Made by a program: the position numbers and the translations under genes | Source: Ficedula albicollis | Lineage: Eukaryota > Chordata > Aves > Passeriformes > Muscicapidae | NCBI RefSeq assembly: GCF_000247815.1 | Contig: NC_021673.1 | Location: forward strand, 104,759,363-104,823,362 | Direction of reading: 5' to 3' | Length of the DNA stretch: 64,000 bases | Shown here: piece by piece, positions 28,656-42,842 of the stretch | How positions within the stretch are numbered: the first letter of the stretch is position 1 | Layout: each line of letters opens with the position of its first letter | The notes under the pieces: model-generated | Told to the model about the DNA's origin: nothing | Database searches by the model: none | Seen by the model: the letters and a program-made list of their open reading frames with translations, nothing else

Positions 28656-30223
28656 CAAACAGCCAGGGGCAAAAATTCTGGGCTCTATTAACAACTGAGT
28701 CACAAGCTACAAAGGGAGGTAGATAATGTGTTAGATAATGGTTAATAAGCTTGCTTTGACATCTTCTGAAAAAGTAAATAAACAACACTGCCTTGCTTCT
28801 GTTTGACTCACTAACTCATTCTTCTGAAATGTTTTGTTGCAAAGTGAGAATACATCAGCACAAGAGCAACTATTACAGCCCTAAGCAGCAGTGCTTGAAT
28901 TCAGGAGATGAGAACTGGACTGTGTAATACCACAAAGAGGGGGAAAGAACACTGAAGGTTAAACATTTAAAAAGTAGGAAAAAATTAAACAGTCACAATA
29001 ACTCTCATATTTATGCATGCTCATCTAACTTCAAACAGCTGTGGCAATGTAATTTGCACAAACAGCAACAAATTCTTGTCTCAGTGTGTATGTCTTCTAC
29101 ACTGTCTCTTGGGTTTTTATTGTTGTTTCTTCAAGTTTGTGAGATGCCAGCATCAGGAACAGCTACTGCAAGCCCCTCAGTAACAGATGCAGAGGAGAAA
29201 GGGGAAATCTTTGAAAATAATCATCTTTTCACCAACTCAAAAGATTTTCTTGAATCTCCTGCAGTAGACAATAAAAGTGAAATGGAGTGCAATAAACACA
29301 CAGCATAATGAAGTCCAGAACTTGAATTCCATTTAAAATAAGACATAAGATATGCACACACAAGAAAAAAATCGCAGGAGAAGGAATTCACAGCATAAGG
29401 CACCATAAAGACTGTGTACATACTTTTCCTAGTGCACTTGGAATACCTCCCAGCTGGGCTGCCTGCTCTGCTCTGCCAGCACTGGTGGCTCACACTGCTA
29501 TTTCACACACACAGCCTTTCAAGAACCCCCTCTGCACAGCTGGTACAGAACTGCCAGTACAATGTACAGTCACACCTTAACCCAGATCATGTGAATTTAT
29601 TCACACACAAATCCTAAAAGCGAGATAATAATGTGTTTTTCAAGCAGTCAGCCACATTGCCAGTGTCTATTCATAAGGGAATTAGTGCCATCTGATTTCA
29701 CACACTAACTCCTGAGCACTCCTCACCTGATACTTACAGGTACAGTGTTACTTGTTCTTCATTCATCAATAATTCTTGATCTGCTCCACAGAGATCAGAG
29801 GAGATCACAATCTAATAGTTCCACCTAGCCTTAAACTACATTATGTTACACAATTGCAGCAAAACCAACTAACCACTGGAATTCCACTAGGTACTTCATA
29901 AATATTTAGGGCCAAGAGATAATGTAGTCATAATATATAGAGCATTTTCTGCAAAATACAGAATTTTAAATAATTAATTCCATATAAATGTATCCATAAG
30001 AGACTATATGAAACACCAGTGCAAGAGCAGAGCACCTGTCCAATCACACATTTGCCAATGCAAAAAAACCCAAGAAACACCAAGTAAGTGAATTATATTG
30101 TACAATCATCTGAATAAGATCCAAAATCATGCTCCAACCACTAATCTTATATACACCACAGAATTCTTTATCACTGATGAAGTGACAGTTTGGAAGACTG
30201 AAGCATTTTCCCACATCTGCCAG

Positions 30224-30534
<311 letters not shown>

Positions 30535-30934
30535 TATATATATATTATATATACACACACACACACGTGTGTGTGTATGCATACACACATATATATGTGT
30601 GTATACACACATATATATATGTATACACACATATATATGTATACACATATATATGTATGTATATGTATATATATACAGACCTTTCACAGCTGCAGAAAAC
30701 TCAGTATTTTAGTAATGTACATACATATTGGATATATATATATTATATATACACACACACACACGTGTGTGTGTATGCATACACACATATATATGTGTGT
30801 ATACACACATATATATATGTATACACACATATATATGTATACACATATATATATGTATGTATATGTATATATATATACAGACCTTTCACAGCTGCAGAAA
30901 ACTCAGTATTTTAGTAATGTACATACATATTGGA
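30535..30934 (+). repeat. Duplicated TA/CA/TG palindromic array with unique tail
   Basis: Copy 1 is about 30535-30732 and copy 2 about 30733-30934. Each has alternating TA, CA, TG and TATATG runs followed by the same unique stretch of about 55 bp (CAGACCTTTCACAGCTGCAG onward). Offsets of 198-202 bp show small microsatellite length changes. The CACACACGTGTGTG core is self-complementary and could form a hairpin or Z-DNA. The frames across it are shadows. Confidence 0.92.
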
Positions 30935-30990
30935 ATTCATTAAAATAGGTATAAGAATATATTAGCTTAAGTTCAATAGTTTATCATTTT

Positions 30991-31006
30991 TATATATATA
31001 TATATA
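30991..31006. repeat. (TA)n microsatellite
   Basis: Eight TA units followed by CACAAAATAAC. It lies near, but separate from, the duplicated TA/CA array ending at 30934. Confidence 0.85.
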
Positions 31007-34000
31007 CACAAAATAACTTCTGTCATGACAATGACAGTCCAAATAATCCCACACACAGATCTACTGGACTATTCTGAAAGATCAGTTATCTGCTTTGTGC
31101 AATCAGCCACCTTGGGAAAAGGGTAACACATCAAGGTTGTATTTTTTAAAACTCACCATGTGGGGTTTGTTTGCTTTAGTTTTCAAGTTATAAACACTAT
31201 GGCTTCTGAAGGATATTAAAAAGAAAAGAAGGGCAACACATTAGCCTCAAAGTTTGCCCCAACACAGTTTTGGCAGTATTGACAGGTCAGATAACACAAA
31301 CTAAGTGAGTAAACAAATCTATTTTAATTTCATGCCCAATTAAAAACAGTGGGTTGCCCAGACTGAGAAAAGTTTGGAAAATTAAAAAATAAATAAATAA
31401 AAAAGAAAGTTTCTTAATTTTAAAGATTTTTTAAAAGTGCAAATTATCATTGCAAAGAAAGATACAAGACAGTAGCAACTTACGGTCAATATGCATACAA
31501 GCATTTGAAAAATTAACCTGACAGATGCTACATAACCAAGTCTACCTAACTGCATGTGTAATCAGGTGCACAAAAGAAAAAGCACTTCAGACAGAATGTA
31601 ATCTGCTTAGCTGCAACATATTATAACTACTTTTGATGAATAAACTGAAAACTTTGATCTTGTTTCTGCCTATCATTTAATTTCATTTTTCCTTTACATA
31701 ACAAATGAGATAAATACTTCTTTATGTTCCACATACCCCATACATTCGTTTTTCCTTTCTCTTCTGCTTTGCAGAGTTTTCCACCCTATGTTTTCTATTC
31801 CCTTTCTTTTCCCAGTTCTGTTCATATCCCCCCTCTTTCTTCTCCGTGTTTCAAACACCTTTGATGCACCAATAGCATTATATCAGACAAATTTGAATAT
31901 TCCAAATGATATATTTACAGCCAAAAATACATGGAACTCTTGTTGACACTGCTTGGAGACTCATGCATCTCTGGTGGTCACAGCTTTCAGCAGCATCCAA
32001 GCTTCCCCTAGCCTAAAGTTCTCTTTTCCTCCAAGCATCAAAAACCCATGGGCATCATCACATGCACAAACCACTACACCAACATTTCCGTGCAGGTATT
32101 CTGGTCATCAGCTACTGACAAGGAACCAAAGGAGTAGTAAAATGGAAATGCAGTCCACCATTCGTGCTGCGGTAAATTTCAGACCTACAACAAGTAACAG
32201 TCTGTGGTGTAAAAAAGCCACCATAAAATCAGGCAGAACTTGAAGCTTTAAATTGTAGCAGCTTCTGTTCAAAATGCTCTTCTCCCACCAGCAAGCAGCA
32301 CTCCACCAAACAGCCACAATCCCTACTATGGCAAGAAGGATGGGATACTAGTGCAGAAAAAAAAAAAGGCTAAATAGAAGTAGTATGTTGACTCCTGAGA
32401 GTGTCAAATAATGAGACTGCGAATGGAAAAAATACTCTAAATTTAGGAGGTTGGTTTTGTTTTTTTAATTTTCCTGCTGGCCTGAGTCAAATATTAGCTC
32501 TGAGGAAATGTTCACTGATATCTTTTATGCACACAACTCCAATATTCATAATTCTTTCGATATGCAAGTGTGAAGTGATGGTGTTTTTTAACTCCTTCAT
32601 TTTCTCTTGCTTTGAGCTGACAGTTCTTAAAATTGGCATTTATGTGCCCATATGCATGGACATGGAGACAAATAAAGAAGCTGCTACGTGACTACTTGCA
32701 AAGCACGCTACTTAGTCTCATGCATTTTATCCCCTCAGAAGATAAAATCAGTGTGCTGTTACCTAAACCAGCAGTAACTGAATAAAAAGAACCCCTTTGC
32801 AATATTTTAAAGAACTTTTTAAAAATCCCAGAACATTTTAAACCGTCCAAGAATTGCATCTGTAATCTTTATGGTGTTGATTCACAGAGCCTGTGGAGAG
32901 TCCCACAACACAAGAAAGAAGAAAAGAAAGAAGACAGACATTTATTTTAGTAATTTTTGAAACCTTAGCTGTAAGACACCAACTCCTAATTAGAAGTCTG
33001 ACATGGTAATTAATTTAAACACAGAATAGCCTATAACCTTACCACTGTTCAGTGATTATTAGCAAGATGTTTTTACTGTGATTATAAACCCTAGAATTCT
33101 CTAAATAACATGAACTTTAATCCCCTGGAAATGACCATCATGTGTCATGTTATTACTTAGCACATTTCTGTCAAGAACAAAATTTATTGCCAAAAGGATA
33201 AATAATGAAAGAGAACAGCAATGGAGACTTAAATTACATATGTCTCGAACAAACCAATACCCCTGTGAATAGCAGCAAGCCAGGGATCTAAGGGGATCTA
33301 TGCATGTCTAGCCAGGCCCATTTCTCAGTCCTTTTTTATTTGTTCTCCAAACAAAGAGAAAGGTTCAGGTTTCTACAGCACTTGGAATTCACGCAACCCT
33401 ACTGAAATGGCTGCCAACAATAGTTAAATGAATTAGGAAACAAAAAAAGTATAGGAAAAAATCTTCAGATGTGGTATAATAAACTCTAGTTCTTCTGCAT
33501 CAAGAAAGCATGTTTGTGCTTGTTGTTCCTTTCCACAAACTCCTCTGGAGACATCACTCATTCTTCCTTTTACTGCTTTAAAACTCCCCACAATATCACA
33601 GTTAGAGAGTGACCCTTCTTTCCTTGCCAGTGTTATCTGGGACAAAACTCTGTAAATTCTTACCTTCAAAAACGGGTTTTCCTCCACTGGGATTTTTTTA
33701 AAATACATTTTATTCATTTTATTGGTTCTGCAATTTGCTTTTTGTTGTTGTTGTTTGTTTAATATTGTCCTGTCTTTTCTTTTTGCTGAACTTTTTAACT
33801 GAAAAAGCACCTTTGTCAAGGAGCTCTAGTGTTCTTCGTTATTAAACAAGAATGCTGGTACCATAGAAAGAAAACTTCTGCTATTAAATTAGTTAAGTCT
33901 ATGCCTTTAAACTACACGAATCTGAGAACCAAATTAAAATGTTCTCTGGAGCAACACTCTTCCTTGATAGAGGTCATAATTTTATTATTTGAAAAAATAA

Positions 34001-35087
34001 GACAATCAGAAGTAGTCACTGGTACAGCCATACTCCCACTGAACAAAACTAGCAAGACAGCAATAGGAATTTGTATTACTGACACCCTTAAAAAGCATTT
34101 GTCAACACTATGGAAAGGTATTAAGAAAGAGCTTTCTAAGAGATATATTTCAAACACAGAAACCTAAAAGAAAAATTCTTTAACTTCTACCTTTTACATT
34201 TTAATATGCACTGGAGTATTCCTTCTTGTGCAAAAATACTACTCTAACTTACTGAAAAAATTTAGAGCTCATATTTTACAAGTTCATTTAATGCAAAGGG
34301 GCTGCAGAACCTCCCTCCATCCTTAAAGAACTCAAAACTCAACTGCACAACCTGAGTAACACCATCTGGCTTTGAAATTAACTCTCTTAGGGCTGATCTT
34401 ATGGACTAGAAAACCCTCAGAGGACTCTTCCTACTTTAATAGTTCCATGGCTCCAAACCCTCCCAAAAGCAACTGAAAAGACACTGCAGTACATAAATGC
34501 AAAGCATTACTACTGATCCCTTTAAAAAATCCTGCTGCTTCTACCAACACGGGATCCTGAGTGGGACGGCATTTCTCCAACTCCCCATCTACATTTCACA
34601 GTCTCTGAAAAGCTGCTAGACCAGCAATTCTTTGAGGCAGAGAAAACCAGTAAGTGTGAACCAGAGCTGTGTTACTGCTCCTCCTCTTGGTTTCTAGATC
34701 TGCTTCTCGGAGGCAAAGTCTGTCAAGAAATATTCAGGAAAACCTGACAGCAAGAACCTCATAGTCGAGCCTCATTTGCAAAGACTGGCATCTTCTGGCT
34801 CCATCTTTTGCCTCCATCTGGTGAGGCTGCCTTTCAAGATTAAAAAAGACAGTCAAACACAACAAAGACTGAAAGCAACTGCTGCCAAAAGTCAATCATG
34901 AGTAAATTTCTCTCCTTTTGGGTCTAAATGCTAATTGCTCTAGCACCAGATTCTACCTGCCACTGCTCAGAAGCAGGAGATGTATGAAGTAGCTATCTAC
35001 TCACTGCAGTGCTCATCATAATGAGAATATGGCTCATTTACAATTTTTGCCTATTAACTTCTGGTAGCGTACTATTCATATAAACCA
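31007..35087. other. Intron stretch without recognised genes
   Basis: Open frames at 33433-33819 (minus) and 33829-34167 (+) are compositionally AT-driven and lack family similarity. No mobile element is recognised. Confidence 0.65.
32912..32934 (+). repeat. Short polypurine tract
   Basis: AAGAAAGAAGAAAAGAAAGA-type sequence of about 23 nt. It is a simple repeat and nothing else is seen nearby. Confidence 0.75.
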
Positions 35088-35300
35088 ATTTGGCATAAAC
35101 ATCAAAGTTGTAATGTATGCATTTTTGTTTCATCTCATACACTGCCTTTTTTAATTTTTTTTTTCCTTTGGTAAGGATTCTTCAGCACCTTTAACAAGTA
35201 ATTTATAGAATGAGCAGCTATACAGCCACGGCTGGGAGCTGCACTACACCCATCCTCCCAAACAGCATCCAGTTCTGCAGATAGAGACAGAAACCATTTC
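35088..35300 (-). repeat. Inverted repeat arm 1 (unknown family)
   Basis: The reverse complement of this segment aligns over about 210 bp with 37917-38133. The best block covers 35213-35272 (GGATGCTGTTTGG, then GGATGGGTGT, CAGCTCCCAGCC and GGCTGTATAG), with further matches AAAGGTGCTGAAGAA and TACAACTTTGATGTTT. Divergence is moderate with several indels, so it is older than the tandem duplications. No transposon family is recognised. Confidence 0.8.
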
Positions 35301-37916
35301 ACTCACATTCACACACTTCATATGTAAGAGACAGGCACTAGAAACAGAAGCTTAAAATTTAACTTTTAAATAATATAAAAAAACAGAAGCAGACATTTTT
35401 CATCAGTGGTGCTTTTACTTTTCGCATTTAGTCAGCAAAACAAAACTGATTCTTCCTAATACTTTCTGACTTCATAAGCAAATATTTATTTCCCAGTACC
35501 ATCGGGATTTTGCATGCAAATACTACAGGAAAACACTTTAATATATAAACTATGTAAATGAAGATATCTCTCAGTTTCCTAATGCTATTTTAATTACAAA
35601 ATGGCTTAAGATTAACACTAAGAGCAGATTTTCCTACTTGAACCTAAGTTCTTAACTGTTCTTTTAAATGTTCATGCAACCTAAGTATGTAAAAATACAA
35701 CAGAGTTACCCAGGTTTTAGCATACAAGGTCAAACCCACCGCATTTCCAAGAGCTGCACACTGCCTCTGGCAGAAACCATTAACTGGAACTTCAGAAAAT
35801 AAAATACCCATAATGCACCTAACCAGCTTTGTTTAGTTTTTTGGTGCACTTTAGAAAAACAATCCTGCCATCAACAGGTCTAAACTACCGCAGGTAATAT
35901 ATTTGGGTATTATTAAGAGTTCTGAGTCTTTAACAAGAGCACTCTTAATCAATAAAAATGTCAAAGCCCAATCGGTTTTGCTTCTTTCTTCTCCTTGATC
36001 ATCCCAACTCAGAAACTCCCAATGCTACAAATTACCACTTCTAATCCTTCTCCTATACAGCAGAATCCCTATTCCTTTACAGGGGGGTCAAGGTGAAATG
36101 CCTGTGATGTAGAGCTGAAGCCTTGCAGATCCCTATTTCCCAAGCCCTCCGGACAAGAAAACCGGTGCACGTGAGCCAAATCCAAGCGATGCTAATGCAT
36201 TAATGACTGACATGTGGCAGAGGCACAGACACATAGATGCAGCTTGACATTAATGGAGAGTTTTGCCTGTGGTCATGCTCAGAGAGGGGGGGCAAGAACA
36301 GACCCACCTGCCTCCTGTTTTAACCTGAGTATGAAATCAAATGTCAGGGAAGATTAATTAGATGCCAGGAGTTTTATTCTTTTCTGTTGATAGAAAAAGC
36401 ACATTTCCATAATGTGAGGAAGCATTTATGTGGATAGCAAATCAGGTTGACATTGAGAGAAGGTTTACTTTATTGTGAATGCTAGCTGTGTGGTGCTTGT
36501 CACTGCAATTACTTTCTACTCAAGTGGTTTGCTTTTTAACATTTTATTATCTTAACAATAAAAACCCTGGAAGCAATAATTATTTATTATGCTAATTCTT
36601 TAGCTTTTTTCTTATTAAGTTCTGCCAGACCATTAAAACTTGCTGTTTTCCAGAAATAAACCTAATTTATTAATATTCAGCCAATTATGGAAAAAAAGAA
36701 AGAAGGCAAAAACAATCCCTTTACTGGTAATTAGTTACTAACCAGTCAATTTGTACGCCTATCAGCTTCCCCATAAATTCTATTTTCATTTATTCAATAC
36801 CCAACATTTCTAACATCATTCTGATCGAAAACAACTTCAAAACACTAAGTCCACTGTAGAATTTTTTATAAATAATGATTTAAGCAGTCTGAGAGGCAGC
36901 AGGGCTTTAGACCACTCTGAAAATGCACTATACTCAAGGACTGCATTTTAATTATGGAAACCTTTTAGAACATCCCTGTTTTATTAACAGTAAGTGAAAG
37001 ACTTTATAAACAAGGCTTCAGTATGCACCACTTCTCAATCCTGCCTAAAGCCCTTAAGGGGAAAGAGCTTCAATGTGCTTCCATTTCTCCCCCTTAGCAT
37101 TCTCATCTCTGAATGCCTCTTCTCACCGGCTTTAAAATTCATTTAACATAACAACCACTCAGTTATGCTTTTTTCTTCCCTTTTTTAATATACAAGTGTT
37201 CCCTCCTTTAGGAATAAACACCAAGGCCACAGCTCTCAAACTCCCATGGCATAAATGCAATATAGGAAACCATAAGCAATCTAAGCAGAAAAGCACTGCA
37301 ACTAAATGTACCTTGAAAAGCTCTTCGTTTGCAATGCTTTTATAAAGCTTCACGTCCATGTACAAACTGTCCCTACATTTCACGCAGTGACAGTGGCAGT
37401 AATCCCTGGAAAACTTCTGGAACCAATTCCCTCGCTCGGAGCTCAGTTCTCCCTGAGCCAGTGCAGCACTAGGCTGTTCCACAGCAAGGATGCAAAGCTC
37501 CAAGGTTTGTCAGAGCAGCCTCCCCAGCTTCAATAACAGCACAAACTCCTTTGCTGGCACCACACACAACAGCAGAGCCAGGTTTCTCCATCTCCCCCTG
37601 CTTCTCAGACAGCTTTCTCCTGTACCTCCCACTGGGAAATCCTGCCTGTGGCAACAGAAAATTCCCTATTAATATGTAAAGTATACCATAATTAGCACTG
37701 TAAAGCAGGTAGTTATCTCACAACCATCCTCCCATCCCCTCTCCCATAATCGCAAAAGTTTATTTACAGGGGGGAAAAAAAAAGAAATAAGAACCCCACA
37801 AAACTGGTGAAGAATGTCTGATTCTTTTTATTTGTGTTTTTTAAAAGTTAAATTCTAAGATTAAGGTTTTGCTTCTAGTATTTATCTCCTACAGAGGAAC
37901 TGTTAAAGTATGAGTG
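35301..37916. other. Spacer between inverted repeat arms, possible conserved stretch
   Basis: No gene seen. 36340-36700 is a homogeneous AT-rich block with many TAAT/ATTA sites and no simple repeat, which is how vertebrate conserved non-coding elements often look. Confidence 0.5.
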
Positions 37917-38133
37917 AAATGGCTTCTCTCTGCCTCCACAGGGCTGGATGCTGTTTGGAAGGATGGGTGTCGTGCAGCTCCCAGCCATGGCTGTATAGAA
38001 GCACACTCTCAACATCACTAATTAAAGGTGCTGAAGAACTTTTACCAATAAAAAGAAAAAAAATTAAAAGGTAGCATACTAGATCAAAGTGAAATGCATT
38101 TATATATATACAACTTTGATGTTTTTACCAACA
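37917..38133 (+). repeat. Inverted repeat arm 2 (unknown family)
   Basis: The partner of 35088-35300 in opposite orientation, about 2.6 kb away. It starts near GAAATGGCTTCT and ends near TTGATGTTTTTACCAA. It is either two copies of an old interspersed element or one inverted duplication. A transcript through both could fold into a long imperfect hairpin. Confidence 0.8.
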
Positions 38134-41100
38134 AACCCCTGGCCTTTTGTACGAAAAGAGCATGAAGAAAATCACCACGAGACTGCTACTGAAGTTCAGT
38201 ACCACTTGTTATCCTAAGGGAGAAAACCAAAACCAAACACACTCCACAAATAAATCATTCAGAGCCACACTACAAAAGTCACCAAGACTATTTAACAAAA
38301 TCAGAGTAGAAAGGCACTCTTTATAAAGTACTTTTAAAGCACAGAGTCTAGAGATGGAGGAATTAACTTGCTTTTGTGAATAGACGCACAGCATTATCAC
38401 TTTAGTCCCCACCAGGACATCAGGTTAGGCCTTTAGGGTTTATAACATTATAACATTAGTTCAGCCCTTCTAATGAAGTGTGTGCCTCAATGACCTGCAT
38501 TATTCTCTCCTACAGAAGCAGGAGCCTGATTTGGAACAGTCATTGCATTCCTAGCCATGCCTCTGACTAAGCATGAAAAAACCTCTAAAGTTCTCTTCTT
38601 CCTGGATTCCAAAACTATTTCATCTGCAAATCTAAGCCATTTGCTAACAAAAGGTAAACAAGGTCAATTGTGAGTTTCAGCATGATCACTCCTCTTCAGC
38701 AGAAATTTAGAAAGCAGAGCCCATCTCCAGACATACTGCATTTAATTAAATGAATAGTAGATTTTTTTTTAGCATACAAAAATTTCCTCAAAAACTACCC
38801 ACCTACCAAAATACTTCAGAAAACAAATAAACTTGGGAGCTACACAGAAACTCCTAACAAATTCAGACTGCTACAGAACACACCTGAAGAGGATTACCTT
38901 TTGACAATGACTTTTGGCTCCTCTACTAGCCATACCATAATAAATATACAGTATATAATTCGAGAGAACCAATGTACATGGAACAGTCCAATGCTGAAAC
39001 ATCTGATTTTCTCTCTTAGGAGAGAAACCAATTTTTTTATTGCTATACTCTAAAATGTATATTACTAAATGCGATGCAGAAACACTAAATGAAACGCAAG
39101 AATATAAACAGAAAAAGCTCTTTAAAAACATAAGATGACGTGACCAAGCTATACAGCCTATTATTTTCATTTATACATGTCAAATGACATTCATTTACAA
39201 TAGTAAAAAGCAAAGCCATTAAGTACATACAGAGCTCTGTGAATTTCAGGTGTGAAACAGACCAGTTTCTCAAAACAGCTAAGAGTTTTGTTGTGCATTA
39301 AGTGCAGAGTAAAACTCCATAGCACTGCAACTCTACCTGTGTATGCACAGGAAAATGTATGGAGTAGCTGTAAATATTTTCTCGTAAAGAAAATCAATTG
39401 TCCTGACTGCAATAGCCCTATATCAAAGGCGCAATAGTTCCCAGTCACCTTCCACATCAACATAAAAATTTATCGCAAGTGATGTCAAAATCCACTAAGT
39501 CCCACTTTGTTTGTTTATTACTGATTCATTGCTGGAGGCAATTAGCTCCATCCCTAACTAGGCTGCATTAGCAGGCTGACTCCAGAGCACGAACCAGCTC
39601 TGAAAACAGATAGATTTGAACAGAAACAGATGAGGAGCACTCATAAAATCTATGGCATAGCTGCGTGGTAAGGCACGTATTTTCCATCTCTAGGTGGGTA
39701 GTGACTACCTTCAGAAACAAAAATAACTCCAGTGACTTAAGTTAAGAGTTCATCTACCTGAATTATTACAGGAACATACCTCTACTACATCCATTAGCCT
39801 ATTATACAACTACAGCCATTACACAGTTTTTGAATGATTTAAACTATTCCCACAGAGGTGGACCTGTACTCAGTGTGTGTACATGAGATCAGAGTAATCC
39901 TTTTCTAGTCCAAATCTAGTCCTCACCTCAGCTAATATTAGTGATTTCAGATACCTGACAGCCTGTTTGGAAACCTTCCGCTATTCTTAAAAGTCACCCT
40001 GCTTTTCAAACTTATAATTCTGTAGATACTGTAGAATCCAGCAAAAGAAATCAGCTGCAGACTCAGAGCTATGTAGTCCTGAAGACTCCAGTAAAACTTG
40101 CTCCTGTCATTAAAGACAAGAAACAGAACCCAACCAGCATTCAGCTTCCCAAAGCTCTGTGATCTAATTCTACACAAAAGGCTTAATAAGGTTTAGGCTC
40201 ATAATACAATTAGTAATTTAGCTCACAAATTAGACTATCTATTAACACTCCAACAGAGACATCAGCTATATGAGGATTAAGAAGGAATCTGCTGCTCTCA
40301 ATATGGGAGCAAGAACTTGAATGCTTTAATAGACCACTTCAGCTTCTGCTAATGCAAACATATATTGGGTTGTACAGGATGATGTGAGCATGGCCAGCAG
40401 CCTGCTCACATATAGAAATTTCATGCAATAATAATTTGCACAGTAAGTACAGAGTGGCAACTTCAGAGCTCATCTTAAAGCATAATTTTAACAAGTAAAA
40501 ATATGAAAATACGTACCAGTAGTGTAAAATACACTGCATATGCATTCTAAGTGCACATAGAAACAAGGGCCAAAATTAACAGGTCAGCATGGGCAAACGT
40601 AGGTCAACCCATGGTATGGATATTATACTATACAATATTTAACTGCAATATTTGAATAAGTAAGTAGCCCTCTTCCAAATCTTTGCAAACTACATTTATT
40701 CTGTATCTATTAGGAACAGAAGTAGACATATGTAATAATAGATTCTTTGTCATCTTCTCCCACAAACAGTGCCCAAAAGATTTTAAAGAAGAGCTGGTAT
40801 CTCTAGCATGCTTCTTAATGGCACACTGCTCACAAAGAAAAATACTGCAGATGAATTTTTAAAGGTAGGCTAAAAAACTACTCTACTTATCATAAGGAAC
40901 TAAAATTTCAACAGCTGTGTTTGCTGTTCCAATTTCCAGAAAACTATACATGCTACTACATTTCTACAAAGTGCCAATATTGGTGTGTTCATGATGACAT
41001 CTGATCTACTTGCAATAACAGGAGCTTTTTCTAATTACTTTGACAGTACGCCCAAAACTGACTGTATTCATCTTGAGGTTTTAAGCCTGTGTTTGTATAA

Positions 41101-41307
41101 TTAGGGCCAGTATTACTAATTCATTTTAGCTTGAAAACAAACAAACAAAAAATATTCATCAGTTTACTTCACACTCTAGCGAAAACCATTCACACCCAAG
41201 TAATATTCTGAACAACGTCCATCTGGTCTGAAATCCAGATCTGGCCGCCACATCTCATTCCCCACCAGCACTGCCTGCTGCTGCTATCAAGCTTTCAGTG
41301 TGAATGC
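38134..41307. other. Intron stretch without recognised features
   Basis: Ordinary AT-rich sequence with only short chance frames. No repeats or RNA genes recognised. Confidence 0.65.
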
Positions 41308-41674
41308 ACCCACTGCAAAGCAAGACTTAAACTTCACTCATTCACACACAGTACTTACTCATAAGCACATGCTTTGCTGTCATGTGTGTTTAACACATGC
41401 CTGCATGGGACCATTTTGGTCTTATCTGTCTCAAGGAGAAGTGAAAAAAGGCAACTCCCCTAACTAGTTATGAATGATAGTCGGGCATTCAGGAATAGCA
41501 TCCCCAAGCTTGCACCACAGGCACCCAAAGGCTCTGCAGCCTTCTAAAAATATGCACATACTTCTCCAAACATAAGGGCAAAAGTGTCCCACAGCAACAC
41601 AGGAAATCCACATCAGAGCTGCCATCCTGCAGCTCGGCTCTCCCTCCCCTTCTCAGTCACTGCTGCCCAGAGGA

Positions 41675-42044
41675 CGTCAAATTATTTGAGAAGTTGCAGG
41701 GAGACCTCATAGCAGCTTTTCAGTATCTGAATGGGGCCTACAAGGATGCCAGAGAGGGACACTTCATCAGGAAGTGCAGTGATAGGACAAGGGGAAATGG
41801 CCTCCAACTGAGGGCAGACTTATATTATATATCAGGGAAAAATTCTTTACTGCTTGTGTGGCTGGTGAGGGATTGGAACAGGCTGCTTACAGAAGTTACA
41901 GATGCCCCAGCCTGGCAGTGTAGAAGGCCAGGCTGGACAGGGTTTGAGCAACCTTGTCCAGTGGGAGGTGTGCCGGCCCCTGAGAAGTCTCGGAACTAGA
42001 TTATCTCCATGGTCCCATCCAACCCAAGCCACTCTATTATTCCA
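41675..42044 (+). mobile_element. CR1 LINE 3'-end fragment, copy 1
   Basis: A CR1 tail of about 370 bp with recognisable blocks AGGGAGACCTCATAGCAGC, AGTGATAGGACAAGGGGAAA, TTGGAACAGGCTGC and CCATCCAACCCAAGCC. The frame through it (101 codons) is a translation of non-coding CR1 tail, not a gene. It lies inside the 1168-bp tandem duplication and recurs at 42843. Confidence 0.88.
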
Positions 42045-42360
42045 AATGTGGAACATAGTGATGAGGAGCTGACATGAACAGAGAAATGGTGGTGGAGACT
42101 GCTTAGGAGGTGGCAGGTAAGCAGGGTATTCTTAAAGGTGGCCTGGTGGCTAGCTTTGTTAAATATGTACTATATTTGCTGTGGAATACATTGTACTAAA
42201 GCACAATTTTAGAACTGAAAGCAGGTAAGAACCCTCCCTCTTCCTCTGCACAAAATTCCACAGTACACAGCTCTGGAAGATTACTATAATTGGCCAATTC
42301 TTTCTTTTATTGCTAGCCCACTGGGCAGAATTAAAGCACTGAAATCATGGGAATAGGGCT

Positions 42361-42474
42361 GCTTTTTAATGTCACATATTTGCTCAAAGCCAGCTTCAAG
42401 CATATAGATTCCTTGTTGCTTTTTAATGTCACATATTTGCTCAAAGCCAGTTTCAAGCATATAGGTTCCTTTTT
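42361..42474 (+). repeat. 57-bp tandem repeat, two units
   Basis: Both units begin GCTTTTTAATGTCACATATT. The first has AGCTTC and AGATTCCTTG, the second AGTTTC and AGGTTCCTTT. Only one unit exists in the second copy of the enclosing 1168-bp duplication. Confidence 0.92.
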
Positions 42475-42842
42475 TACCCACTGCAAAGCAAGACTTAAAC
42501 TTCACTCATTCACACACAGTACTTACTCATAAGCACATGCTTTGCTGTCATGTGTGTTTAACACATGCCTGCATGGGACCATTTTGGTCTTATCTGTCTC
42601 AAGGAGAAGTGAAAAAAGGCAACTCCCCTAACTAGTTATGAATGATAGTCGGGCATTCAGGAATAGCATCCCCAAGCTTGCACCACAGGCACCCAAAGGC
42701 TCTGCAGCCTTCTAAAAATATGCACATACTTCTCCAAACATAAGGGCAAAAGTGTCCCACAGCAACACAGGAAATCCACATCAGAGCTGCCATCCTGCAG
42801 CTCGGCTCTCCCTCCCCTTCTCAGTCACTGCTGCCCAGAGGA

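Noticed and set aside
30535..30934. Coding frames rich in Tyr/Ile/His across the TA/CA array
   Set aside because: Microsatellite translation in several frames at once.
33433..34167. 128- and 112-codon back-to-back frames as a divergent gene pair
   Set aside because: Lys- and Phe/Ile-rich composition is explained by AT bias. No family resemblance and an equally long frame on the opposite strand.
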